NCBI GenBank assembly: GCA_947561715.1
Contig: OX387203.1
Coordinates: 17,546,001 to 17,610,000 of the forward strand
Source: Ascidia mentula
Lineage: Eukaryota; Chordata; Ascidiacea; Phlebobranchia; Ascidiidae
DNA length: 64,000 nucleotides
Reading direction: 5' to 3'
Shown here piece by piece: positions 46,916 to 60,500 of this stretch (position 1 is its first letter; each line of letters begins with the position of its first letter). The notes under the pieces are model-generated. The model had not been told where the DNA came from, searched no databases, and was given only the letters and a program-made list of their open reading frames with translations. A program made the translations under genes and the position numbers.

Positions 46916-49900
46916 TTACAGAGCAGTTTCTGCTTCAACCACATGTAAGTTTTGTCGGTTAGCAACCACAACCACAATTTCCTGTCGCTCTTCCTGTGGT
47001 TGAGGTCTGAAAACGGCACGTAGGCCATCACGGACTCTATCATAAAGCAGTTTCGGTGCGTTGGAGTAGATGAGGGGATTTAGAGAGCTGTTGATTGGGA
47101 GTAGGATGATTGCTGACACAGCGTACATCACTGGAGGCATAGGGACTCCACCGAAGTTTACAAATGCCATGATGGAAATTGGAACCCAGCAGAGAAAATC
47201 GGTAATTATCAGTCGGAGGATTTTCTTTTGCACTTCTGCCGAAACAAACAGCATAAATGGAATAATATGTTTGCAAATACAAATGCGGTTACCTTTGTTT
47301 TGTCTTGCCGCCCTGCCATCTCTTGGTCTCTCGTTCACTTGCCTGGCACTGGCAGTTGTTTTCTTGTATATCCAAAAATATGTAATTGCCACAAACAAGA
47401 CAGCCAGAAAGTTAAGAGTAATAATAGCGATTGAATATCCCCATGCCTTGTTGTTGGTCTTTACATAAAGTTTGCTGATGCAAACGCTGCTGCTGCTGTA
47501 ATATCTACACAAAAACAATTTCGAGGAGATAAAATTGAAGATTTTGCTCGTATAAAAACGAACCCCAAATATCCAGAAATATCAAATAGCTCAGTGTAAT
47601 TGTAATCCTCAAGAATATCCAGAAAATCCATCCAGGAATTAGCATCATTCACTCGCATGAGGGCAGTGTTGAGTACTTGGGAATCGTTGCTTGTGAAGTT
47701 GTGTTGGAAAGTTACAAATCGATCCAAGAAGTTATTCATGCCTGTATACGCAGCGCCAGTGTCATTCGAAACTGGTTTCACCACCAACATTAACGACAAT
47801 TTCTTTCTAGAGAAGTCGACTGCAACATTGTCAAAAAACGGATTCTCATTCATCCAAGCTTTGGTTTCGAACAAATGTTGAAGTTGAGTTGTGAGTGGAA
47901 TAAAAGCAATTGCAAACGAGAATACCCACGAGAGCATAATGGAAAGGATGACAGTTTTCAATTCCGGTTTCAAGGATGCATCGAGTGGCTGAAACAAAAG
48001 AGAACATTCACGTGTTTTCATTAAAAACATTAAGTTTGCAAGCTCGTTGGTTCTTTCAAATCGAGGGATGGGGAACATAGTTGTCCGTTCGAATCCCATC
48101 GGAATGGAAATTGCTCCTTCTTTCTCTGCCCTTTAGTTCCCAAATTGGACAAAACTGTGTCATTTTAACAATATTCGTTTTAGTTTCGTTTCTCACGTCA
48201 GTCTTAGATTCTAGCGATATCTGTGAGTGTGAAAATAAATAGGTTTCTGGAGATAAAAGATTTCCAGAGAGAAAGTTGTCGTAAAATTTTGGAAAGGGTC
48301 GTCACCGGTTCAACGAAGTTGGCAATAGCTGACTTAACCAAATACAATTGTTTCACTTACGTTTTTCACAGCATACAATCGGAATATGGTCAACAGAACC
48401 ATTGTAAACACCGATGTTTCGCTTGAAAGCAAAACCAATACCCCCATTGTAGTGCAACTTCCGCTTGATCTTCAAATAAGGTCTTTGGCACTATAATTTC
48501 CAGAGTATTTGACACCAGCGGCTCCCAGCATGATCAGATAAACTCCCATGAGTAGATCGGAAACGGATAGATTCAAAACGAGCAGATGGTTTGCACGAAA
48601 TGCAGCAGATTGTGATTCTGTCGTCGTCAACGTTTTACCTTCCATCACCATGACAACCTTAAAACAAATTGAAGGAATATAACACGTGTTCTTATTGTGC
48701 AACCAAGACTAAACAAACTTAGTATAAGAATTCAATGAAACTAGCAGAAGTTTCATTGAATTCTTAATACTAAATAGGAGATTGGTGTCGCTGATTAGTA
48801 AACAATGCCAACCAGAGGGCTAGATTCGGAAAAAACTAAGGGAACAGTATTAACTTAGTATAATTTACCAAATTTCCGGCAATGGCGAGCATCCCCATTA
48901 TCCACACAATGATTCGTAGAAATGGGTTTGCAATCAACTCGTATCGTGATGAAAATATGTTTTCGTTGATCACTTTTGTGTTTGTTGGGTCTGACCAATC
49001 AGAGCAGTCGCCCACTCCATTGAATTTCTATGTGAAGTAAATTAAAGAAAACTTTGTAGTTAAGTTGGTCATATTGGCGTCTGTAAACAGCACAATGCGA
49101 ATTTACTGTTTTGTGTGTAATTGGTGAACAACGGAACTATGGAAATTGGACAAAAAATGTGTACTGCAATATACATGTGTAGTTTTGTGTACATCGAAGG
49201 CGTGTGACGCGCTAATTGGATAGAAAACTGGCGCCAAAAATCAAAAATAATTGGTAAACTGGCAGTTCTCATCTGGTGGCAAACGTTGAGGTGTGCTTGT
49301 GTGGTTAAGTGTAAAGAACATGATTTTTGCATTGAGTCGCATTTTATTCTTTGGTATTCGTCCTTTTAACATTGGGTGTTTCAAAAATTGAATTCATATT
49401 GACGTCACTTTATTTAATTATGAAAGTATCCACCTCTGTACTCTGCTCCCAACTTTTGTTTTGACGGAGAGCCGTTAGTGCAGGGTGAACTGAGCGTTTA
49501 CCATTGTTGAGGTTTGGAAATTAAGCGCCAAAAAACGGATAAAGGGTCTTTCTAAATCGGTCCTAAAACTTCCATACCCGCCCTCCCAATAACTATAGTC
49601 CGAATTCGGGATCGATGAATTAATTTCGGTCAAAATAGTAACATGCACGGAATTAAAACATCTTTCCTACCGGAAACAAAATTTAAATATTGTTAACATG
49701 TGTTTACCTTCTCCTTCTTAACGAACAATGGATCTTTGTTTTCGCAAAAAAACCTTTGTGCAATTTATTTCGTCATTTTGATCATCGCAGTTAATTGTGA
49801 GGTCACAAACATCCGATTCGTTGACAGAAATCTGTCACAAAAATCTGGGAAATACTTAAACTGTCTTTGTGATTAACTGTGTGCGAAAGATTCAACAAAG

Positions 49901-50337
49901 GACATTATGACAAACAATACTGAACAACAGACACCGATACCTATTTGCATTTTATAGTTAAAATACAGCTTTGAAGTGATTTTACTCTAACTCTTGCAAT
50001 TGAGGTGTCTTTAATTTTTTGTGGATTTGTTGACAAGAAATGACTTTACTTTGGCTCCGTTTAACGTTGGACAGTAGAATCGTCCTTCCTTTGTGCACAA
50101 TTCTTCTGGATATTCGTCACTTTCATCCTTGCAATCGATGATACCGTCGCACTATTTGGACATAGGAATATTGAGAAGTCCGTCTTTTGTGTCGCAGTGT
50201 TTCCGATGTTTGCAAAGTTGAGGATCTTCATCGTGGTCGAAGTATCGATCTGTCTCATCATTATAGATATTATCACCACAATCCTGCCTCCCATCGCACA
50301 GTTGTTTGTTGTCGAACCTCACCCAATTCCACCCATT
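46916..50337 (-). pseudogene. GPCR copy B: LDLa-repeat relaxin-receptor-like GPCR, broken
   Basis: Exons on the minus strand: 50050-50337 and 49708-49831 (LDLa), 48869-49027 (LDLa end, TM1), 48361-48657 (TM2-3), 47564-47988 (TM4 and loop 2), 47293-47504 (TM5), 46916-47235 (TM6-7, C-tail ending EAETAL). Breaks relative to copy C: TAG in the first LDLa after IPMSK, an 8-bp deletion in the second LDLa exon (124 versus 132 nt), a 6-bp deletion removing an LDLa Cys before TM1, and TGG to TGA after AKDLI in the first extracellular loop. TM4 to TM7 remain open. The 66-nt intron used by copy C in loop 2 has lost its donor and is read through as coding. Confidence 0.78.
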
Positions 50338-50769
50338 CTATGTAAAACACATCACGTGGTTCCTGGTATGTTTTTATGCGAACAATTTGTTGCTCATACT
50401 GGAAGGAATATTTTGGTTATTATTCTAAATGAATCTTTTATTAGTTATTGCAAGGCTTGTCAGGATTTCGTGGCTGTTGCATAAGGTTTTCGTTCGCGAA
50501 TAAAAAACTAAAAGACATAGGCCAATTTGGTTTTCACTGCTCGTTTTGTAGTGGCATCTAGTATTTGTGTGCAAAAATTTCAAGTCGCTTAATATAAAAA
50601 TGTTCAAATCACAGGCGGACAACTCTCAAAATTACTTAATTCCAGCCAACCTTAGCCACCATAGTGCCAAACAGTAGTTGATGGCAAGAAGAATTAACTT
50701 CAAACAAAAAATCTTGTTGCTGCACGTTTGATGCTACGTTACGATAAACGCAATTTTTATTGATATTTA

Positions 50770-51549
50770 CACTGACAGTTCGTCCTGCCAAGAATTTTAC
50801 AACAACTTGTTTGCATTAAACCGTACTTATCCATGTTATCCATGATACACAGGTATATGTACAAGGCATGTGAAAGTTGGTTTTCAACATTTTTCGGTGA
50901 AGTTTTGTCGTTGACAGAATATATTTCCCTCTCCCCATAGTTTGTATTGGTTTCATGGAACATTTCCAGCATCATAACATCATATTTACAAGTAAACGAT
51001 CACCCAGCAACACAATAAGTTCATATCCGTCGTTAAACACACTGATTTCATCCCCATTATGTCCCAGCTTTATCATGTTTCATCTCATACGTTGTATGGT
51101 TGGTACTTTGCACGTCACAAATGCACTCAAATGTTTCTCCAATTCGATAGAAAACAAAATAAAGTGGGGAAGTCACTGGAAGCAAGGGGAATCCCCGCAT
51201 CATTGTAATATCTAAAATGAATCTACCCAAGTTGATGTCAAGCGTTCCAACACTCACACATGATAACAGTGTCCATGTGTTGGATGCCGACTCCGACCAA
51301 CTCATCACGTGACTCATACCATGCTACATAAAATGATTACTCACATAATACAACTAAAAAGCATGACCGGGCATTAATAGAGACAAGGAAACCAAAGATG
51401 TAATTTGAAATATCAATTTTGTGTTGGAATTATTCTGCCATCACAAATAGGTTTCCACACATGAAAGGTAAGCGTATGGAGTCGGTTCTGTCAATTCGAT
51501 GTCAGAAAAAGCACCTCATATTTTGCACAAAACCGAACCCAAGGTTTAT
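50770..51549 (-). repeat. 3' flank of GPCR copy C (duplicated unit)
   Basis: A duplicate of 46140-46915. The duplication unit (flank plus receptor) is about 4.4 kb, repeated head to tail as B then C. 50338-50769 holds the B-C junction and no gene. A TTTATT at 51545-51550 gives AATAAA on the minus strand, overlapping the stop of copy C. Confidence 0.5.
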
Positions 51550-54500
51550 TTACAGAGCAGTTTCTGCTTCAACCACATGTAAGTTTTGTCCTTTGGCAAC
51601 CACAACCACATTTTCCTGTTGCTCTTCCTGTGGTTGAGGCCTGAAAACGGCACGTAGGCCATCCTGGACTTTATCATAAAGCAGTTTTGGTGCGTTGGAG
51701 TAGATGAGGGGATTTAGAGAGCTGTTGATGGGGAGTAGGATGATTGCTGACACAGCGTACATCACTGGAGGCATAGGGAATCCTCCGAAGTTCACAAATG
51801 CCATGATTGAAATTGGAACCCAGCAGAGAAAATCGGTAATTATCAGTCGGAGGATTTTCTTTTGCATTTCTGCCCAAAAAACAGCATTAATGGAATAATA
51901 TGTTTGCAAATACGAATGCAGTTACCTTTGTTTTGTCTTGCCACCCTGCCATCTCTTGGTCTCTCGTTCACTTGCCTGGCACTGGCAGTTGTCTTCTTGT
52001 AAATCCACAAATACGTAATTGCCACGAACATGAAGGCCAGGTAGTTAAGAGTAATAATGGCAATGGAATATCCCCATGCCTTGTCGTTGGTCGTTACATA
52101 AAGTTTGCTGATGCAAACGCTGCTGCTGCTGTAATATCTACACATAGATCATTTTGGGGCGATAAAATTGAAGATTTTGCGATTATAAAAACGAACCCCA
52201 AATATCCAGAAATATCAAATAACTCAGTGTAATTGTAATCCTCAAGAATATCCATAAAATCCATCCAGGAATTAGCATCATTTACTCGCATGAGGGCAGT
52301 ATTGAGTGCTTGGGAATCGTTGCTTGTGAAGTTGTGTTGGAAAGTTACAAATCGATCCAAGAATTTATTCATGCCTGTATACGCAGCGCCAGTGTCATTC
52401 GAAACTGGTTTCACCACCAACATCTACGACAAAATCTTACCAGAGAAGTCGACTGCAACATTGTCAAAAAACGGATTCTCATTCATCCAAGCTTTGGTTT
52501 CAAACAAATGTTGAAGTTGAGTTGTGAGTGGAATAAAAGCAATTGCAAACGAGAATGCCCAGGAGAGGATAATGGAAAAGATGACAGTTTTCAATTTCGG
52601 TTTCAAGGATGCATCGAGCGGCTGAAACAAAAGAGAATGTTAACGTATTTTTCATTAAAAGCAATAAGTTTGCAAGCTTGGTGGTTATTTCAAATCGAGG
52701 GATGGGGAACATAGTTGTCAGTTCGAATCCCATCGAACAGGAAACATAGTTCCCAAATTGTGAAAAACTGCGCCATTTAACAATATTCGTTTTAGTTTCG
52801 TTTTTCATGTCAGGTTTAGATTCTAGCGATATCTGTGAGAGTGATAATAAATAGGTTCCGAAGATAAAAGATTTCCAGAGAATAGATTGTCATAAAATTT
52901 TGGAAAGGCCGTCACCGGTTCAACAAAGTTGGCAATAGCTGATTTAATCAAATATAATTATTTCACTTACGTTTTTCACAGCATACAGTCGGAATATGGT
53001 CAACAGAACCATTGTGAACACCGATGTTTCGCTTGAAAGCAAAACCAATACCCCCATTGTGGTGCAACTTCCGCTTGATCTCCAAATAAGGTCATCGGCA
53101 CAATAATTTCCGGAGTATCTGACACCAGCGGCTCCCAGCATGATCAGATAAACTCCCATGAGTAGATCGGAAACGGATAGATTCAAAACGAGTAGATGGT
53201 TTGTGCGAAATGCAGCAGATTGTGATTCTGTCGTCGCCAACGTTTTACCTTCCATCACCATGACAACCTTAAAACAAATTAAAGGAATATAACACGTGTT
53301 CTTATTGTGCAACCAAGACTAAACAAACTTAATTTTATTTACCAAATTTCCGGCAATGGCGAGCATCCCCATTATCCACACAATGGCTCGGAGAAATGGG
53401 TTTGCAATCAACTCGTATCGTGATGAAAATATGTTTTCGTTGATCACTTTTGTATTTGTTGGGCACTCGTCTGACCAATCAGAGCAGTCGCCGACTCCAT
53501 TGAATTTCTATGTGGAGTAAATTAAAGAAAACTTTGTAGTTAATTTGATCACATTGGCGTCTGTAAACAGCACAATGCGAAATTACTGTTTTGTATGTAA
53601 TTGGTGAACAACGGAACTATAGAAATTGGACAAAAAATGTGTACTGCAATATACATGTGTAGTTTTGTGTACGTGGAAGTCGTGTGACGCGCTAATTGGC
53701 CAGAAATCTGGCGACAAATGTAAGTAATAATTGGTAAACTGGCAGTTCTCATCTGGTGGCAAACGTTGAGGTGTGCTTGTTTCGTTAGGTCTAAAGAACA
53801 TGATTTATGCGGTGGGTCGCACTTTATTCTTTAGTGTTCGTCCTTTTAACATTGGACGCTTTTAAAGTTTCTTTCATATTGACGTCATTTTGTTTAATTA
53901 TGAAAGTAGCCGCCTCTGTAGTTCGGCTCCTAACTTTTGTTTTGTCGGTGAATCGTTAGTGCAGAGTGAACAGAGCGTTTACCATAGTTGGGGTTGGGAA
54001 ATTAAGCGCTAAAAAACGTAGAAAATGTCTTTCTAAATCGGTCCTAAATCTTCTATACCCGCCCTCCCAATAAGTTTAGTGCGAATTCGGGTTCGCTGAA
54101 TTAATTTCGGTCAAAATAGTAACATGCACGGAATCAAAACATCTTTGCAACAGGACAAAAATATTGTCAACATGTGTTTACCTTCTCTTTCTTAACGAAC
54201 AATGGATCTTTGTTTTCGCAATAAAACCTTCCGTCCTTTGTGCAGTTTATTTCGTCACTTTGATCATCGCAGTTAATTGTGAGGTCACAAACATCCAATG
54301 CGTTGACAGAAATCTGTCACAAGAATGTGTAGAATACTTAAACAGTCTTTGTGCCTAACTGTGTGCGAAACATTCAACAAAGGGCTTTATGACAAACAAT
54401 ACTGAACAACAGACACCGATACCTATTTGTCTTTTATAGTTAATATACAGCTTGAAGTGATTTTACTCTAACTCTTCCAATTAGGGTGTCATTAATTTTT

Positions 54501-57500
54501 TGTGGTTTTGTTGACAAGAAATAACTTTACTTTGGCTCCATTTAACGTTGGACAGTAGAATCTTCCTTCCTTTGTGCAGTTTTGTTCCGGATATTCGTCA
54601 CTTTCATCCTTGCAATCGATAAAACCGTCGCATACTTTGGACATAGGAATATTGAGTCCGACTTTTGTGTCGCAGTATTTCCGATGTTTGCAAAGTTGAG
54701 GATCTTCATCGTGGTCAAAGTATTGACGTGTGTCATAATTGCGGATGTGACCATCGCAATCCTGCCTCCCATCGCACAGTTGTTTGTTGTCGAGCCTCCT
54801 CCCCCACCCATCCTGTGCAAAACACATCACGTGGTTTCTGGTATGTTTTTGTGCGAACAATTTGTTGCTCATACTGGAAGGAATATTTGTTAGTTAATAT
54901 TTTAAATAAATCATTTATTAGTTATTGTAAGGCTTGTCAGGATTTCGAGGCTTTTCAATGAGGTTTTGTCATTGGTAAGTTTTGAAACAGAATTCTCTGC
55001 CACAAAATCCGTGAATCCGGTGGCGACAATCCAGCAGTCACCTAAAACTTTTTGCTTGTGTGGCGTAAAAGACACATGACACACAGCACTAATTCTTGTC
55101 TTAATGCTTTTTTTGTTCACCCGCGTTGTTTATTTAAATCACTGTTCATTACATATATGCTCACATCACATCGTACTTTTGTTTATGTTTCCATCTTTTC
55201 TGACACTTTATTTTTGCACTTTATTCGTTTTTCTATGTTTGCCACGTCGTCCCGTAACGCCCCATTAATTTCATGAAAAACCGTTGATTGGTTAATTTAC
55301 AATTTGGTTTTTACTGAGTATATGCACGTTTTACCGTCATTTTAGCCTGTTCATTAAAGGAAAGCCTATTTAGCGAGAGAGACTTTAGCTTCCAAATTTA
55401 GCCATTAATTTCATGAAAAACCGTTGATTGGTTAATTTACAATTTGGTTTTTACTGAGTATATGCACGTTTTACCGTCATTTTAGCCTGTTCATTAAAGG
55501 AAAGCCTATTTAGCGAGAGAGACTTTAGCTTCCAAATTGAGCCATTAATTTCATGAAAAACCGTTGATTGGTTAATTTACCGGTGCGAGGAGGTGCTTTG
55601 GGTACGATCGAGTTAGTTTCGAAATGGGCGTGGTGCTGTACTGAGAGTGAGTGTGGGAAAACGAAAAGAGTATCGATGGTATTGGTTTTTACTGAGTATA
55701 TGCACGTTTTACCGTCATTTTAGCCTGTTCATTAAAGGAAAGCCTATTTAGCGAGAGAGACTTTAGCTTCCAAATTGAGCCATTAATTTCATGAAAAACC
55801 GTTGATTGGTTAATTTAACGGTGCGAGGAGGTGCTTTGGGTACGATCGAGTTAGTTTCGAGATGGGCGTGGTGCTGTACTGAGAGTGAGTGTGGAAAAAC
55901 GAAAAGAGTATCGATGGTATTGGTTTTTACTGAGTATATGCACGTTTTACCGTCATTTTAGCCTGTTCATTAAAGGAAAGCCTATTTAGCGAGAGAGACT
56001 TTAGCTTCCAAATTGAGCCATTAATTTCATGAAAAACCGTTGATTGGTTAATTTAACGGTGCGAGGAGGTGCTTTGGGTACGATCGAGTTAGTTTCGAAA
56101 TGGGCGTGGTGCTGTACTGAGAGTGAGTGTGGAAAAACGAAAAGAGTATCGATGGTATTGGTTTTTACTGAGTATATGCACGTTTTACCGTCATTTTAGC
56201 CTGTTCATTAAAGGAAAGCCTATTTAGCGAGAGAGACTTTAGCTTCCAAATTGAGCCATTAATTTCATGAAAAACCGTTGATTGGTTAATTTAACGGTGC
56301 GAGGAGGTGCTTTGGGTACGATCGAGTTAGTTTCGAAATGGGCGTGGTGCTGTACTGAGAGTGAGTGTGGGAAAACGGATGGAGTATCGATGGTATTGGT
56401 TTTTACTGAGTATATGCACGTTTTACCGTCATTTTAGCCTGTTCATTAAAGGAAAGCCTATTTAGCGAGAGAGACTTTAGCTTCCAAATTGAGCCATTAA
56501 TTTCATGAAAAACCGTTGATTGGTTAATTTAACGGTGCGAGGAGGTGCTTCTGGTACGATCGAGTTAGTTTCGAAATGGGCGTGGTGCTGTACTGAGAGT
56601 GAGTGTGGGAAAACGAAAAGAGTATCGATGGTATTGGTTTTTACTGAGTATATGCACGTTTTACCGTCATTTTAGCCTGTTCATTAAAGGAAAGCCTATT
56701 TAGCGAGAGAGACTTTAGCTTCCAAATTGAGCCATTAATTTCATGAAAAACCGTTGATTGGTTAATTTAACGGTGCGAGGAGGTGCTTTGGGTACGATCG
56801 AGTTAGTTTCGAGATGGGTGTCGTGCTGTACTGAGAGTGAGTGTGGAAAAACGAAAAGAGTATCGATGGTATTGGTTTTTACTGAGTATATGCACGTTTT
56901 ACCGTCATTTTAGCCTGTTCATTAAAGGAAAGCCTATTTAGCGAGAGAGACTTTAGCTTCCAAATTGAGCCATTAATTTCATGAAAAACCGTTGATTGGT
57001 TAATTTAACGGTGCGAGGAGGTGCTTTGGGTACGATCGAGTTAGTTTCGAAATGGGCGTGGTGCTGTACTGAGAGTGAGTGTGGGAAAACGGATGGAGTA
57101 TCGATGGTATTGGTTTTTACTGAGTATATGCACGTTTTACCGTCATTTTAGCCTGTTCATTAAAGGAAAGCCTATTTAGCGAGAGAGACTTTAGCTTCCA
57201 AATTGAGCCATTAATTTCATGAAAAACCGTTGATTGGTTAATTTAACGGTGCGAGGAGGTGCTTTGAGTACGATCGAGTTAGTTTCGAAATGGGCGTGGT
57301 GCTGTACTGAGAGTGAGTGTGGGAAAACGGATGGAGTATCGATGGTATTGGTTTTTACTGAGTATATGCACGTTTTACCGTCATTTTAGCCTGTTCATTA
57401 AAGGAAAGCCTATTTAGCGAGAGAGACTTTAGCTTCCAAATTGAGCCATTAATTTCATGAAAAACCGTTGATTGGTTAATTTAACGGTGCGAGGAGGTGC

Positions 57501-60500
57501 TTTGGGTACGATCGAGTTAGTTTCGAAATGGGCGTGGTGCTGTACTGAGAGTGAGTGTGGGAAAACGGATGGAGTATCGATGGTATTGGTTTTTACTGAG
57601 TATATGCACGTTTTACCGTCATTTTAGCCTGTTCATTAAAGGAAAGCCTATTTAGCGAGAGAGACTTTAGCTTCCAAATTGAGCCATTAATTTCATGAAA
57701 AACCGTTGATTGGTTAATTTAACGGTGCGAGGAGGTGCTTTGGGTACGATCGAGTTAGTTTCGAAATGGGCGTGGTGCTGTACTGAGAGTGAGTGTGGGA
57801 AAACGGATGGAGTATCGATGGTATTGGTTTTTACTGAGTATATGCACGTTTTACCGTCATTTTAGCCTGTTCATTAAAGGAAAGCCTATTTAGCGAGAGA
57901 GACTTTAGCTTCCAAATTGAGCCATTAATTTCATGAAAAACCGTTGATTGGTTAATTTAACGGTGCGAGGAGGTGCTTTGAGTACGATCGAGTTAGTTTC
58001 GAAATGGGCGTGGTGCTGTACTGAGAGTGAGTGTGGGAAAACGGATGGAGTATCGATGGTATTGGTTTTTACTGAGTATATGCACGTTTTACCGTCATTT
58101 TAGCCTGTTCATTAAAGGAAAGCCTATTTAGCGAGAGAGACTTTAGCTTCCAAATTGAGCCATTAATTTCATGAAAAACCGTTGATTGGTTAATTTAACG
58201 GTGCGAGGAGGTGCTTTGGGTACGATCGAGTTAGTTTCGAAATGGGCGTGGTGCTGTACTGAGAGTGAGTGTGGGAAAACGGATGGAGTATCGATGGTAT
58301 TGGTTTTTACTGAGTATATGCACGTTTTACCGTCATTTTAGCCTGTTCATTAAAGGAAAGCCTATTTAGCGAGAGAGACTTTAGCTTCCAAATTGAGCCA
58401 TTAATTTCATGAAAAACAGTTGATTGGTTAATTTAACGGTGCGAGGAGGTGCTTTGAGTACGATCGAGTTAGTTTCGAAATGGGCGTGGTGCTGTACTGA
58501 GAGTGAGTGTGGGAAAACGGATGGAGTATCGATGGTATTGGTTTTTACTGAGTATATGCACGTTTTACCGTCATTTTAGCCTGTTCATTAAAGGAAAGCC
58601 TATTTAGCGAGAGAGACTTTAGCTTCCAAATTGAGCCATTAATTTCATGAAAAACCGTTGATTGGTTAATTTAACGGTGCGAGGAGGTGCTTTGGGTACG
58701 ATCGAGTTAGTTTCGAAATGGGCGTGGTGCTGTACTGAGAGTGAGTGTGGAAAAACGAAAAGAGTATCGATGGTATTGGTTTTTACTGAGTATATGCACG
58801 TTTTACCGTCATTTTAGCCTGTTCATTAAAGGAAAGCCTATTTAGCGAGAGAGACTTTAGCTTCCAAATTGAGCCATTAATTTCATGAAAAACCGTTGAT
58901 TGGTTAATTTAACGGTGCGAGGAGGTGCTTTGGGTACGATCGAGTTAGTTTCGAAATGGGCGTGGTGCTGTACTGAGAGTGAGTGTGGAAAAACGAAAAG
59001 AGTATCGATGGTATTGGTTTTTACTGAGTATATGCACGTTTTACCGTCATTTTAGCCTGTTCATTAAAGGAAAGCCTATTTAGCGAGAGAGACTTTAGCT
59101 TCCATATTTAGCCATTAATTTCATGAAAAACCGTTGATTGGTTAATTTACCGGTGCGAGGAGGTGCTTTGGGTACGATCGAGTTAGTTTCGAAATGGGCG
59201 TGGTGCTGTACTGAGAGTGAGTGTGGAAAAACGAAAAGAGTATCGATGGTATTGGTTTTTACTGAGTATATGCACGTTTTACCGTCATTTTAGCCTGTTC
59301 ATTAAAGGAAAGCCTATTTAGCGAGAGAGACTTTAGCTTCCAAATTGAGCCATTAATTTCATGAAAAACCGTTGATTGGTTAATTTAACGGTGCGAGGAG
59401 GTGCTTTGGGTACGATCGAGTTAGTTTCGAAATGGGCGTGGTGCTGTACTGAGAGTGAGTGTGGGAAAACGAAAAGAGTATCGATGGTATTGGTTTTTAC
59501 TGAGTATATGCACGTTTTACTGTCGTTTTAGCCTGTTCATTAAAGGAAAGCCTATTTAGCGAGAGAGACTTTAGCTTTCAAATTGAGCCATTAATTTCAT
59601 GAAAAACCGTTGATTGGTTAATTTAACGGTGCGAGGAGGTGCTTTGGGTACGATCGAGTTAGTATCGAAATGGGCGTGGTGCTGTACTGAGAGTGAGTGT
59701 GGGAAAACGGATGGAGTATCGATGGTATTGGTTTTTACTGAGTATATGCACGTTTTACCGTCATTTTAGCCTGTTCATTAAAGGAAAGCCTATTTAGCGA
59801 GAGAGACTTTAGCTTCCAAATTGAGCCATTAATTTCATGAAAAACCGTTGATTGGTTAATTTAACGGTGCGAGGAGGTGCTTTGGGTACGATCGAGTTAG
59901 TATCGAAATGGGCGTGGTGCTGTACTGAGAGTGAGTGTGGGAAAACGGATGGAGTATCGATGGTATTGGTTTTTACTGAGTATATGCACGTTTTACCGTC
60001 ATTTTAGCCTGTTCATTAAAGGAAAGCCTATTTAGCGAGAGAGACTTTAGCTTCCAAATTGAGCCATTAATTTCATGAAAAACCGTTGATTGGTTAATTT
60101 AACGGTGCGAGGAGGTGCTTTGAGTACGATCGAGTTAGTTTCGAAATGGGCGTGGTGCTGTACTGAGAGTGAGTGTGGAAAAACGAAAAGAGTATCGATG
60201 GTATTGGTTTTTACTGAGTATATGCACGTTTTATCGTCGTTTTAGCCTGTTCATTAAAGGAAAGCCTATTTAGCGAGAGAGACTTTAGCTTCCAAATTGA
60301 GCCATTAATTTCATGAAAAACCGTTGATTGGTTAATTTAACGGTGCGGGGAGGTGCTTTGAGTACGATCGAGTTAGTTTCGAAATGGGCGTGGTGCTGTA
60401 CTGAGAGTGAGTGTGGAAAAACGAAAAGAGTATCGATGGTATTGGTTTTTACTGAGTATATGCACGTTTTACCGTCATTTTAGCCTGTTCATTAAAGGAA

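Noticed and set aside
52700-52740. tRNA-like GTTCGAATCCC in introns of GPCR copies B and C
   Set aside because: A local hairpin exists but no cloverleaf could be drawn; it is shared simply because the introns are duplicates.
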